Shown: piece by piece, positions 32,905 through 40,752 of the stretch
Position numbering within the stretch: position 1 is the first letter of the stretch
Layout: each line of letters starts with the position of its first letter
Assembly: GCF_949287625.1 (NCBI RefSeq)
Contig: NZ_CASEGO010000007.1
Location: forward strand, 1-49,433
Origin: an uncultured Brachyspira sp.
GTDB lineage: Bacteria > Spirochaetota > Brachyspiria > Brachyspirales > Brachyspiraceae
Reading direction: 5' to 3'
Length of the DNA: 49,433 bases
Notes under the pieces: model-generated
What the model saw: only the letters and a program-made list of their open reading frames with translations
The model's database searches: none
What the model was told of the DNA's origin: nothing
Translations under genes and position numbers: made by a program

Positions 32905-33555
32905 ATGGCTGAAACTATAACATTCAAAGAACTTCAAGAAAAATTAAAAAAGTTAGAGAAATTCGCAGAGAAAAAAACAGCAAAAATACTCAATCAGGCA
33001 GCATTTGAAGTACAAAAAGAAGCAAGAGCAGAAACTCAAAAAACATTTACTTTAAGAAATCAATATGCTCTAAGAGTAATACAGGTAAAAAAAGCAACTA
33101 AAAAAGATAAAAAAAGCATAATAGGAAGCACTGCTGAGTATCAAGAATATCATGAACTAGGAAAGCCATTAAGCCGTAACATTTGGGGTAAGTCATTAAC
33201 TATAAACCCTATAGCTACATTAAGCGGAAGAAAAAATAAATATACTAATATTATACCAAATAAATATAGATTTAATAAAATGGGTAATATTAGACAAATA
33301 GGAGAGAAAATAAAAGAAGGCAAATTAAAAAAAAGAGATAAAAGATTTTTCATATTAAAGCCCAAAGGAAAAGATCCTGCTATATATGAAAGAGTAGGTA
33401 CAAAAAGACATGATATAAAGCCTATAAGAATATTAAGCCGTAAGAAAAAAATAAGAAAAAGACCAATATTTAAAAACTCCGCTAAAAAAGTAATAAAAAG
33501 TAATTATATATTTAAAAACATATCATATAAAATGAAAAAAACTTTAGAGATTTAG
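32905..33555 (+). CDS. Virion morphogenesis / gp10-like minor tail protein on the opposite strand
   Basis: 216 residues, very basic. The N-terminal half (LNQAAFEVQKEARAETQKTF, then TLRNQYALRVIQVKKA and IGSTAEYQEYHELGK) matches the HK97 gp10/virion-morphogenesis style of tail-completion proteins, where a long amphipathic helix precedes YxxxxExGt. The C-terminus is Lys/Arg-rich. It is displaced from the other structural genes and inverted, yet has the late activator box upstream. Converges on the 33552 gene with a 4-bp overlap. Confidence 0.62.
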   Translation: MAETITFKELQEKLKKLEKFAEKKTAKILNQAAFEVQKEARAETQKTFTLRNQYALRVIQVKKATKKDKKSIIGSTAEYQEYHELGKPLSRNIWGKSLTINPIATLSGRKNKYTNIIPNKYRFNKMGNIRQIGEKIKEGKLKKRDKRFFILKPKGKDPAIYERVGTKRHDIKPIRILSRKKKIRKRPIFKNSAKKVIKSNYIFKNISYKMKKTLEI

Positions 33556-33758
33556 TCTTTATTTAGAAGATAATAAGGACATATCACTGCCTCATCAAGA
33601 TTTGAGACAGTGTCATGATTACATTCTCCATTATCAAAATATATACATTTTTTATAATTAGCCTCACAGTCAATATTTTTATTATCAGAATGTACAGCCT
33701 TAATGATGTCTGCCCCAGATACCACAATAGTTTTTTTAGTATTTCTTTTTTTTATCAT
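33552..33758 (-). CDS. Small cysteine-rich protein, unknown
   Basis: 68 residues. Four Cys (CEANYKKCIYFDNGECNHDT ... ICPYYLL) with a His resemble a small metal-binding module. Last gene of the early operon, ending in a 4-bp convergent overlap with the structural gene on the plus strand. No known family assigned. Confidence 0.5.
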   Translation of the reverse strand: MIKKRNTKKTIVVSGADIIKAVHSDNKNIDCEANYKKCIYFDNGECNHDTVSNLDEAVICPYYLLNKD

Positions 33759-33771
33759 ATATAAGTCCTTA

Positions 33772-33996
33772 TTATATATTTTTAAATATATTCTGCCCCT
33801 TATATTCTTCAGTATGCTCTTTTAATACAATAACCTGTCTTTTTTCTATAGGTATTTTTTTAGTAATAAAGTTTCTAGTGGGAGTGATCCCTGTTCCTAA
33901 CAGCCTAAGCAGGTCGAAAGTGTTATAATATTTATCAGGCTCTATTTTATTAATATTATTTAATATAATTTCTTTTATATTATCCCTTCTTTCCAT
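33772..33996 (-). CDS. Small early protein, unknown
   Basis: 74 residues, charged, with LRLLGTGITPTRNFITKKIP in the middle that could be a helix-turn-helix-like segment. Spacing to both neighbours is about 15-20 bp, so it is part of the operon. Unrecognised. Confidence 0.5.
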   Translation of the reverse strand: MERRDNIKEIILNNINKIEPDKYYNTFDLLRLLGTGITPTRNFITKKIPIEKRQVIVLKEHTEEYKGQNIFKNI

Positions 33997-34015
33997 ACGA
34001 TACCCCTTATAGTTG

Positions 34016-34645
34016 TTATACTAATAAATGCTCAAAATTATCTTTTTCTTTTACCTGAAGTTTAACAAAGCTCACTTCATTAAAGACTTCTTTTTCTTTG
34101 ATAAATACAAACCAAGCAACGTCAAACCACGGCTTATTTAATGATTTTATATTTTCAAAAGAAGTAAACTCAACTCTCTTATCAAAAATTAAAGTTTTTA
34201 TACTAAAGCCTAAATTATTTAACTTATTAAAAAACTTATGCCTTTTTACTCCATGTAAAGCCATAGTAGGAAGTAAAAAAGCAAATCCATTTATGATATT
34301 TTTCTCTATAAGATAAATACTTTTTTCTATAAAATCATCTTTAATAGAATAAGGCGGATTAGTAACAACGAATACATTTGTTTTTATAGGCATATTAAGA
34401 ATATAGTTGCTTTCTTTAATAGAGGAAGTATAAACATTAAAATTATATTCTCTTAATACTTTAGCAATATTAGAATTATTATTAGTATCGCAAGGCTCTA
34501 AAATATTATTAATACCATATTTTTTTAATAATTCAGCAATAGGGTACACTGCCTCAGGCGGCGTAAAATACTCATCATTTTTAACTATAGAAGCCGAAGT
34601 TTTGAGCTTTCTTATAGAACTATTTTTTTTATTATTATTTTCCAT
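34016..34645 (-). CDS. N6-adenine DNA methyltransferase (NPPY)
   Basis: 209 residues. NEYFTPPEAVYPI-like start (DEYFTPPEAVYP, residues 24-35), ILEPCDTNNNSNIAKVL as SAM-loop region (a degenerate EPxxGxG) and VTNPPYSIKDDF (94-105) with the catalytic NPPY. The size and the FTPP plus EP..  plus NPPY order resemble small phage adenine methylases of the Eco57I/DUF4942-like type. The missing glycines in motif I raise the possibility of reduced activity. Translationally coupled to the preceding 40-residue gene. Confidence 0.7.
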   Translation of the reverse strand: MENNNKKNSSIRKLKTSASIVKNDEYFTPPEAVYPIAELLKKYGINNILEPCDTNNNSNIAKVLREYNFNVYTSSIKESNYILNMPIKTNVFVVTNPPYSIKDDFIEKSIYLIEKNIINGFAFLLPTMALHGVKRHKFFNKLNNLGFSIKTLIFDKRVEFTSFENIKSLNKPWFDVAWFVFIKEKEVFNEVSFVKLQVKEKDNFEHLLV

Positions 34646-34757
34646 ATATTATTGCTATATTATTTTCTTTCGCTAATGACAATATATCTTCAGGAATATC
34701 AATATTTCTTATTTTATTAATTTTTTGTTTTATAAGTTTAATAATCTCTTTTTTCAT
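34635..34757 (-). CDS. 40-residue peptide between two methylases
   Basis: ATG at 34757 with AAGGATT upstream, 3 bp beyond the cytosine methylase stop. It overlaps the adenine methylase start by 11 bp in another frame. Begins MKKEIIKLIKQKINKIRNID; basic, helical. The overlap suggests it serves translational coupling as much as a protein function. Confidence 0.5.
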   Translation of the reverse strand: MKKEIIKLIKQKINKIRNIDIPEDILSLAKENNIAIIYGK

Positions 34758-34760
34758 TAT

Positions 34761-35669
34761 TTAATCCTTATATATTTTTTCTAATATTTTCTCTAAAACT
34801 TGTATAACTATACTGTTTCCAGACTGCCTGTATAACTGAGTATCGCTTAAATGACTCACCTTGCTGAAATCTTCCTTACTCCAGCCCATTAAAAGCCAGC
34901 ATTCTAAAGGAGTTAATCTTCTAATACCTTTATCTGTTTTTATAAAATTAGATTCTGAATAATCATTCCTAGTTTTTATTGTATAAGCTATAAAAAAATC
35001 TTCTAAATTAAAAGGTTTAAATTTACCTTCAAAAGCTGTTCCTTTTCTCTCTATTGCCTCAAGCTGCTTATCACTTAAATAATATTTTTTATCAGCATTA
35101 TCTTCTAAAATATTTTTAGCATAAAAAGAGAGTTCTTCCTTTTTAATATTTAAATGAGGATATTTATTGAGCATAGATACTATAAAAACTCTGTCTCTGT
35201 TCTGCGGTATGCCGTATTCTTTGGCATTCATTCTTAATATTTTGGTTTTATATCCTATTTTTCCAAGCAGTTTTATTATTGTGTTTAATTCTTTATCAAA
35301 TTTTTTACTAATAAGATTAGATACATTTTCTATAATGCTTACAGCAGGTTTCTTATGCTTTAATATTTCATAGCCTTGAAAAAATAAAACACTTTTCTCT
35401 CCATTAAATCCTTTCTTTGTTCCTATTATAGATAAATCCTGACAAGGAAAACCCCAAGTAAATAAATCAAAATCAGGAAGAGTATTAATATCAATTTTAG
35501 TTATATCTCCGTAATTAAGACTTTTATCAGCATTATGAAGTATGCTGTAGCTTTCAGAAGCATATTTATCTATTTCAGAGAAGCCTATTAATTCAAAATC
35601 TATATTCAAATTCTCTAATGCCTTCTCAAAAGCACCTATACCGCTGAACGCACTGAATAATTTAATCAT
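34761..35669 (-). CDS. C5-cytosine DNA methyltransferase
   Basis: 302 residues with the classic motif order: motif I FSAFSGIGAFEKAL (residues 5-18), motif IV WGFPCQDLS (72-80, catalytic Cys), motif VI SIIENV (111-116), motif VIII QNRDRVFIVS (156-165), a short variable target-recognition region, and motifs IX-X (RRLTPLECWLLMGW, then YRQSGNSIVIQVL). All catalytic elements look intact. It probably protects phage DNA against host restriction; no partner nuclease is adjacent except the HNH gene just upstream. Confidence 0.9.
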   Translation of the reverse strand: MIKLFSAFSGIGAFEKALENLNIDFELIGFSEIDKYASESYSILHNADKSLNYGDITKIDINTLPDFDLFTWGFPCQDLSIIGTKKGFNGEKSVLFFQGYEILKHKKPAVSIIENVSNLISKKFDKELNTIIKLLGKIGYKTKILRMNAKEYGIPQNRDRVFIVSMLNKYPHLNIKKEELSFYAKNILEDNADKKYYLSDKQLEAIERKGTAFEGKFKPFNLEDFFIAYTIKTRNDYSESNFIKTDKGIRRLTPLECWLLMGWSKEDFSKVSHLSDTQLYRQSGNSIVIQVLEKILEKIYKD

Positions 35670-35681
35670 ATAAAAAGCTCC

Positions 35682-36047
35682 TTACTTTTTGCTTTCAAAA
35701 TAAAACACTACATTTTTATTCATATCAGCTTCTTCTATTCTTTCATATCTTAAGGCTAATCTATAAGCAGAATTACATTTAAGCCATTTAACAGTATTTT
35801 GTATAGAGTTTCTAAAACCTTCAATATCTCTGTTTCTCTTATAATGGTTACAGCTAAAACAGCATATTATAAGATTTCCTCTGTCATTAGTTCCGCCAAC
35901 TGCCAAAGGCACTTTATGATCTATAGTAGCCTTTTTATACTCTAATTCTATTCCGCAGTAAGCACATCTTCCATTCATCTCTTCAAATAATTCTTTTTTA
36001 TGTTTTAGATAACTATTATCTCTTTTATTAAATCTATTATGTTTCAT
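35682..36047 (-). CDS. HNH endonuclease
   Basis: 121 residues. HNH core with zinc-binding cysteines: CAYCGIEL (28-35), IDHKVPLAVGGTNDRGNL (42-59, His and Asn of the active site) and CFSCNHYKRNRD (63-74). The size fits a small phage HNH nuclease. It lies next to the C5 methylase, so a restriction role is possible, but phage HNH proteins near terminase can also help packaging. Both are open. Confidence 0.82.
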   Translation of the reverse strand: MKHNRFNKRDNSYLKHKKELFEEMNGRCAYCGIELEYKKATIDHKVPLAVGGTNDRGNLIICCFSCNHYKRNRDIEGFRNSIQNTVKWLKCNSAYRLALRYERIEEADMNKNVVFYFESKK

Positions 36048-36058
36048 TTTTAATCTCC

Positions 36059-36532
36059 TTACACAAGCGGTAATTTAGGACTTTCACAAACTATTATTAT
36101 ATTGAATACTTCGCCGATTTTAGACTGATAATATTCTTTTTTATCACCATAACGCCCATATGCATTTCTTATAGTACAGAAAGGAATATTTTTATTTCCT
36201 AAGAAAATAAGCTGAATATATTTGCCTTTCTTTAATTCATAATAAGAACCGTCCAAAGCCTTTGTGTCATATTCTAGTAAATCTTTATTTGTATTCTCAT
36301 CAATATTTATATCCTCAACAGCTATTAATTTAGCCTGATTTTGTCCCCAAAGTTTAGGATATTTTTTAGAAAATTTTATTACGTTTTTTGTCATCTCAAA
36401 ACGGCACTCCTTACAGTAATATTTATTTCTATACATAGCAGTATTGTTTTTATTCAAAGCCTTACCGCATTTCTTACAGCATAAAAATACAAAAGCATTA
36501 TTACCATTAAATAATTTTTTCAAATCACTCAT
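36059..36532 (-). CDS. Zinc-ribbon protein, unknown
   Basis: 157 residues. An N-terminal four-Cys zinc ribbon (CKKCGKALNKNN, then YYCKECRFEM) precedes a mixed domain ending in NIIIVCESPKLPLV. No enzyme motif was recognised. Its ATG overlaps the stop of the 88-residue gene downstream in the operon layout (36529) by 4 bp. Confidence 0.5.
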   Translation of the reverse strand: MSDLKKLFNGNNAFVFLCCKKCGKALNKNNTAMYRNKYYCKECRFEMTKNVIKFSKKYPKLWGQNQAKLIAVEDINIDENTNKDLLEYDTKALDGSYYELKKGKYIQLIFLGNKNIPFCTIRNAYGRYGDKKEYYQSKIGEVFNIIIVCESPKLPLV

Positions 36533-36795
36533 ACTGCCTCCTTATCTCTAAGTTCAGTTATTTTTTTAAACATACTTTCAACATCATCAAAATAATAATC
36601 CTCTTCATTATTAAATAATCTTATCTGACACTTAACTAATTCTATAAGATATAGTTTCTCTCCTATATGAAAAATAACATAAAAATTGTCATGCTCTGCT
36701 TTATATCCATATTCTAATAATTTAACTTTTATTTTATTAAGCATTGATGAATATACATTGTTATAATGCTTAAAAAATCTTATTAATCTTCTCAT
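36529..36795 (-). CDS. Small early protein, unknown
   Basis: 88 residues, with KVKLLEYGYKAEHDNFYVIF in the middle and a beta-rich profile (YLIELVKCQIRLF). Linked by single- to four-base overlaps to both neighbours, so it is co-translated with the VRR-NUC nuclease gene. Unrecognised. Confidence 0.5.
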   Translation of the reverse strand: MRRLIRFFKHYNNVYSSMLNKIKVKLLEYGYKAEHDNFYVIFHIGEKLYLIELVKCQIRLFNNEEDYYFDDVESMFKKITELRDKEAV

Positions 36796-37322
36796 TATGC
36801 TATCATCCTTCTAAATCTTCTAATATCAGGAAGCCTGAAATAATTAATTTTTCTTGTATGTCTTTTAATATTTTTTGTGCCGTATAAAATAGGCTTATCT
36901 TCCAAATATTTTTCTATTTTGTAAACAGCTTCATAATATCCATATGCAACACTCACAGCATAGCCCTGTTTTGCTTTATCTTTTAGCCATTCTTTTTGTA
37001 CATCAGATAATCTTCCCTTTACTGTTTTTAATTCTAAAAGCAGTATTTCATGTTTTTTAGTTTTAGCATAAATTATTAAATCACTATGACCTGCTTTTAT
37101 ACCCTGACTTTTCATAAACTTAGCAAGTCCGCTGCTAGCCTTAATTCCGCTCATAGAAGGGTGATAGTCAATATGCTTTTCATTAAGATAAGCTATAATC
37201 ATATTTTGTATTTGACTTTCTCTAAAAGAGTCTTTATCTCTTTTTTCTGCTTCAATAAAAGCTCTTATTTTTTTATATCTTTTTATTTTATCTCTTTCAT
37301 CAATTTTTCTGTAAATTATCAT
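36795..37322 (-). CDS. VRR-NUC domain nuclease
   Basis: 175 residues from the ATG at 37322, preferred because GGAG lies 6 bp upstream; the frame extends to another ATG at 37340. VRR-NUC pattern: RESQIQNMIIAYLNEKHIDY, GIKAGHSDLIIY (catalytic Asp), EILLLELKTVKGRLSDVQKEW (ELK plus the following Gln) and GYAVSVAYGYYEAV. Family members are structure-specific nucleases that act on flaps and junctions. With the RecT-like protein it may process recombination intermediates. Confidence 0.78.
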   Translation of the reverse strand: MIIYRKIDERDKIKRYKKIRAFIEAEKRDKDSFRESQIQNMIIAYLNEKHIDYHPSMSGIKASSGLAKFMKSQGIKAGHSDLIIYAKTKKHEILLLELKTVKGRLSDVQKEWLKDKAKQGYAVSVAYGYYEAVYKIEKYLEDKPILYGTKNIKRHTRKINYFRLPDIRRFRRMIA

Positions 37323-37339
37323 TGTAAACTCCATAAACA

Positions 37340-37762
37340 TTAATTATAAATATCTACTTCTTCACCTTCATAAGGAACTTTTACAAGATACTCACTGTCT
37401 TTTCCTTGTTTACCTGAAACAAATTTTCCTATGAAATGTTTGTTTAATATTCTGTAAAAATCCTGTCTTTTTATTTTTAGTTCACCGCATAAACCATTAA
37501 TTATATTTTCTTTTTCTTCATCTTTTATTTCTGCTTCTATATAGCAATCATATCGTTTTCTATCTAACATATCATTAAACATTTCACATAAATCAAGTCC
37601 CATATCTATTTCTTCATATTCACATATATAATATTTATATTTGTTATTTTTATAATTTTCAGGATATTCTTTCATTTCATATTTTAATTCATCAACATAA
37701 GTAAAGAGATCCCCATAATAAATTAGTTCTGTATTATTATTTAATTCGCTTAATTTTTTCAT
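37340..37762 (-). CDS. Early protein, unknown
   Basis: 140 residues, acidic (pI low by eye), with EMFNDMLDRKRYDCYIEAEI and a basic middle GELKIKRQDFYRILNKHF. ATG overlaps the stop of the upstream zinc-ribbon peptide (ATGA). No family recognised. Confidence 0.5.
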   Translation of the reverse strand: MKKLSELNNNTELIYYGDLFTYVDELKYEMKEYPENYKNNKYKYYICEYEEIDMGLDLCEMFNDMLDRKRYDCYIEAEIKDEEKENIINGLCGELKIKRQDFYRILNKHFIGKFVSGKQGKDSEYLVKVPYEGEEVDIYN

Positions 37763-37923
37763 TTTATTTCTCCTTTAAAGTCATATCTTGTATTAAGAAT
37801 ATGACTGCTATTTGCTATATCTAAAGCACATTCATCACATACAGAAACTAATGTTATTAAACTTCCTATTTGGTAAGCCGCTTCTTTTAAGGCAGTATTT
37901 TGATTACAAACTTCGCATTTCAT
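37759..37923 (-). CDS. 54-residue zinc-ribbon peptide
   Basis: ATG at 37921-37923 with a near-perfect AGGAGG 6 bp upstream. The protein has two CxxC pairs (KCEVCNQN and VCDECALD) about 23 residues apart, a typical treble-clef or zinc-ribbon miniprotein. The stop overlaps the next ATG as ATGA. Function unknown. Confidence 0.6.
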   Translation of the reverse strand: MKCEVCNQNTALKEAAYQIGSLITLVSVCDECALDIANSSHILNTRYDFKGEIK

Positions 37924-37940
37924 ATTCAGCCTCCTAAAAA

Positions 37941-38459
37941 TTAAATAAACTTATATAATTCTTTATTATCAAAATAGAACTTAATTAATTCATCTACTTT
38001 ATTAACTAATTCTTCTTTTGTAGGTTTTCTTAATTTATCAGTCTTACCCCAAGAAGCATTATCTAAAGTTTTATAATGAACACTCAACTCATAAGAATTG
38101 TTATTAAATTTTACCCATATATAAGTCTTATAATTTTTATTTATTCTTATTATGAAGTCATAAGAACAATAACTAGAAATTTCAAATTTATATTTATATA
38201 AAGATTTTTCTCTTATTAATTCATTAGCATCAAATGTTTCTTCAGGATAAAATACATCATTTAATTTTTCATTTAATTCTTCAAAACTATCAAGTAAACC
38301 TAAATCATATAATTCATCTTTTAATTTTTCTCTTCTATCATTAAAATCCATAGAATCAAAATCTTCATCTTCAAATAATTTATTGAATTTATCATTATCT
38401 AAGTTATCAAGTTCTTCAGCCAATAAAGCGATTAAATCTATTTTTAAATTTTTAGTCAT
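37941..38459 (-). CDS. Acidic early protein, unknown
   Basis: 172 residues from the ATG at 38459, chosen because AAAGGAG lies 7 bp upstream; longer starts lack this. Residues 12-60 are very acidic (AEELDNLDNDKFNKLFEDED). The C-terminal half is beta-rich with Trp/Tyr (YIWVKFNNNSYELSVHYKTL). It could be a DNA-mimic-like or nucleotide-binding protein, but nothing specific supports that. Overlaps the upstream gene by 8 bp. Confidence 0.5.
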   Translation of the reverse strand: MTKNLKIDLIALLAEELDNLDNDKFNKLFEDEDFDSMDFNDRREKLKDELYDLGLLDSFEELNEKLNDVFYPEETFDANELIREKSLYKYKFEISSYCSYDFIIRINKNYKTYIWVKFNNNSYELSVHYKTLDNASWGKTDKLRKPTKEELVNKVDELIKFYFDNKELYKFI

Positions 38460-38739
38460 TGTTATCTCCTTTATAATTATTCTCCAAATATATAGCAAAC
38501 AATACTCCGTAGCCTGCTATATCCAAAATAGTATCTTTTAAATCTTCATCTACCTGATGATCTGCTTTATCTTTTAGATTTTTAAATCTATTTATTTTAT
38601 CTTCTATTCTCACCAAAGCTATATTAAGTCCGTATTCATCAAGCGTTTTATCAAAACTGCTTCCATAGTCGGCGTCTTTTTTTATTAAAGTCTCCGCTAA
38701 AAGTTCGCATTTTCTTTTTATTAACTCTTCTTTATTCAT
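38452..38739 (-). CDS. DUF1599-like nucleotide-modification-associated protein
   Basis: 95 residues. KKDADYGSSFDKTLDEYGL, ALVRIEDKINRFKNL and DEDLKDTILDIAGYGVL match the DUF1599/NMAD1 pattern (DYG.S...T...G......Ri.DK..R, then D.l.D...Y..l), related to MazG-like folds. The family is associated with modified-nucleotide metabolism in phages. It overlaps the deoxyribosyltransferase-like gene by 8 bp, which strengthens a nucleotide role. Confidence 0.68.
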   Translation of the reverse strand: MNKEELIKRKCELLAETLIKKDADYGSSFDKTLDEYGLNIALVRIEDKINRFKNLKDKADHQVDEDLKDTILDIAGYGVLFAIYLENNYKGDNND

Positions 38740-39097
38740 GTTTAATACCTCTTAATTCCATTTCAGTTTCAAAAAAACTTAATTTTTGTATAGGTATATC
38801 AAGCCCTGCACAAATCATTTTTTCAAGCATAGCACCTCTTGAGTTTTCCGAACCGTTTTCAATATCTATGAGAATATCACAGTCTACAAGCATTTTGATG
38901 TCTTTTTTTAAATAGTCTTCCCAACTCCCGCTTTCATTTAAATTGTCAGTATCGATAGGGTTTATTATTTCTGTATCTTGACTGTCATAATAAATACTAT
39001 AATATTTTTGTACTATTTCTTTGGCTTCTTCAAACTCTTGTTCGTAGTTTTTTCTATTAGTAATAGCACCGCTTAAATATATTTTTAGTTTTCCCAT
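38732..39097 (-). CDS. Nucleoside 2-deoxyribosyltransferase-like / DUF4406 protein
   Basis: 121 residues. It starts KIYLSGAITNRKNYEQEF, the Rossmann-like opening of the family, with CDILIDIENGSENSRGAMLE in the middle where the family carries the nucleophilic Glu (S.GA..E). It probably hydrolyses or exchanges the base of a deoxynucleotide. With the DUF1599 gene it could remove competing nucleotides or make a modified base. Single-base overlap with the upstream gene. Confidence 0.7.
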   Translation of the reverse strand: MGKLKIYLSGAITNRKNYEQEFEEAKEIVQKYYSIYYDSQDTEIINPIDTDNLNESGSWEDYLKKDIKMLVDCDILIDIENGSENSRGAMLEKMICAGLDIPIQKLSFFETEMELRGIKHE

Positions 39098-39591
39098 TAT
39101 TCAGCCTCCGCTTTCTTAAAACTTTCCAAATCTATTATTAAACCTTTGCTAAATACTTCTCTGTCTTCTAACACATTAAAAGTATCATAGTCTATTTTCA
39201 TACCTTCAGGTAAATCTAATTTGAAATCCCATTCTTTTTTATTAAAAGAAACTTTTATAGCTATAAAATTATTGTCAGCAAATTCTTGTAGTGAATTTAA
39301 TTTTTCTATGTCATCAGGATAGTAAATATTATCTAAATCTAAACGGCTAAATACAAGCTTAAATCTTTCATAGTCAGTAGTATTAATATATAGTTTTACT
39401 GGCATAGGACAATATTTTTTTCTTTCTATAACACCATCAAATAAAATAAAATCTTCACTATCGGCAGAGACGATAATTAAGTTATTGTTTTTAGCGAGAG
39501 GAGATAATGCCCTTACTTTCTCATTAAAAGCGTCTCTATCAATATTATTTAATTCGTTTTTTATTTTGTTTATTATTTCTCTTTTATTCAT
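39097..39591 (-). CDS. Early protein, unknown
   Basis: 164 residues, alternating helix and strand (NNLIIVSADSEDFILFDGVI) with no motif recognised. It may be a small immunity-SMI1-like or virion-associated fold, but this is a guess from composition only. ATG at 39591; 19 bp after the upstream stop. Confidence 0.48.
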   Translation of the reverse strand: MNKREIINKIKNELNNIDRDAFNEKVRALSPLAKNNNLIIVSADSEDFILFDGVIERKKYCPMPVKLYINTTDYERFKLVFSRLDLDNIYYPDDIEKLNSLQEFADNNFIAIKVSFNKKEWDFKLDLPEGMKIDYDTFNVLEDREVFSKGLIIDLESFKKAEAE

Positions 39592-39610
39592 TTATTATCT
39601 CCTTTATTTT

Positions 39611-39847
39611 TTATTTAATTTTTTCAATTTCTCTAATTCTCTTTATTTCATATCCCGTAAACTTTCCGAAGCGTTGTTTAAACTCATCGCAGGATAAAGT
39701 ATCAACACTCTTACCTTCTCTTTTTAATTTTTTAACTTCGTCTTCCAGCTTTACATCCCCTAAAGCCTCGATAAAGATATTTTGAGCTTCTCTTCCAAAC
39801 TCTTTTTCAAAAGTTTTTAGATGTCTGTTTTTTACTTTAGTTATCAT
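39611..39847 (-). CDS. Small basic early protein, unknown
   Basis: 78 residues, Lys/Glu-rich and helical (DEVKKLKREGKSVDTLSCDE), perhaps DNA-binding. Clear ATG and operon spacing. Unrecognised. Confidence 0.48.
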   Translation of the reverse strand: MITKVKNRHLKTFEKEFGREAQNIFIEALGDVKLEDEVKKLKREGKSVDTLSCDEFKQRFGKFTGYEIKRIREIEKIK

Positions 39848-39867
39848 TGTCTACCCTCCAAACTTTT

Positions 39868-40263
39868 TTAATTTAATTGATAAAAAGTATATTCAGTATC
39901 AAATATTACTTTTTTCTCTTTTAGTTTTTTCTTTTTAGCATATCGAGTAAAAAAACCTCCTTCTTCCATATCGTAAGCGTATAAATCTTTATATTTACTT
40001 GCATATTTTTCTATAAATAAATCCAACGCTTTAGTTGATATTCCCTGATTATTTGAAATTGGATTTGAAATAAATAATTCATTAAACTTCATTTTCTTAT
40101 TATTTAATGTTTGAAGTTTTTTGTTTTTTATTATTTGTATAAGACAAGATTTATATTGATACTCATCTATTGTAAGACCTCTATTAATAATATTCTCAAG
40201 ATTTATATAATGTCCTAAATAAATTAATTCTTCAGGAGATTTTGAAATATCGTATTTACTCAT
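39868..40263 (-). CDS. Early protein, unknown
   Basis: 131 residues, with DISKSPEELIYLGHYINLEN at the start and a Lys-rich C-terminal segment (FFTRYAKKKKLKEKKVIF). No known motif. Operon spacing of about 10 bp to the upstream gene. Confidence 0.48.
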   Translation of the reverse strand: MSKYDISKSPEELIYLGHYINLENIINRGLTIDEYQYKSCLIQIIKNKKLQTLNNKKMKFNELFISNPISNNQGISTKALDLFIEKYASKYKDLYAYDMEEGGFFTRYAKKKKLKEKKVIFDTEYTFYQLN

Positions 40264-40272
40264 AACATTTCC

Positions 40273-40740
40273 TTAAAAATGTGCGTTTATTTTTCTTTGA
40301 AAATCTGTTTGTACTAGTTTTATTATTTCAGTACGCTCAAAATCGCCTAACAAATAAAGTCTGAAAAATATGCAGTATATTCCGTATACATATTCGTATA
40401 AATCATGTTTTTGATTTGTTGCTTTTAGTCGATGCCAATAATCAAATATAATTTCGTTTGCTATGCCCACTAGCTTTATACTGATTAATTTAATGTCTTC
40501 AGTTTTACAATATTCAGTATTCGCTTTTCTGCTTCCCCATACCGTATTTAATAAAGGCATATTAATTAAATCTTGTGCTTCTCTTTCAGTACAATTAAAA
40601 TATTTTTGTACTGACTTTACATTCGCTTTGCTGTTAGCAAGAATATGACAAACTTCCGTACCTTCCTCATCTGGATTGAATACGCATTTTCTATAATTGT
40701 TTGCTAATATAGCATCTCTAAACTCTTGATTTAATGTCAT
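40273..40740 (-). CDS. Possible degenerate HNH-type protein
   Basis: 155 residues. EVCHILANSKANVKSVQKYF (residues 29-48) followed by NMPLLNTVWGSRKANTEYCK (59-78) recalls HNH proteins, where a Cys-His pair is followed by an Asn and a W-G-x-x-K/H turn, but the second His and zinc cysteines are not convincing. The C-terminus is helical. It directly precedes two beta-class methylases. Treat as unknown with an HNH hint. Confidence 0.42.
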   Translation of the reverse strand: MTLNQEFRDAILANNYRKCVFNPDEEGTEVCHILANSKANVKSVQKYFNCTEREAQDLINMPLLNTVWGSRKANTEYCKTEDIKLISIKLVGIANEIIFDYWHRLKATNQKHDLYEYVYGIYCIFFRLYLLGDFERTEIIKLVQTDFQRKINAHF

Positions 40741-40752
40741 TTTTTAATCTCC

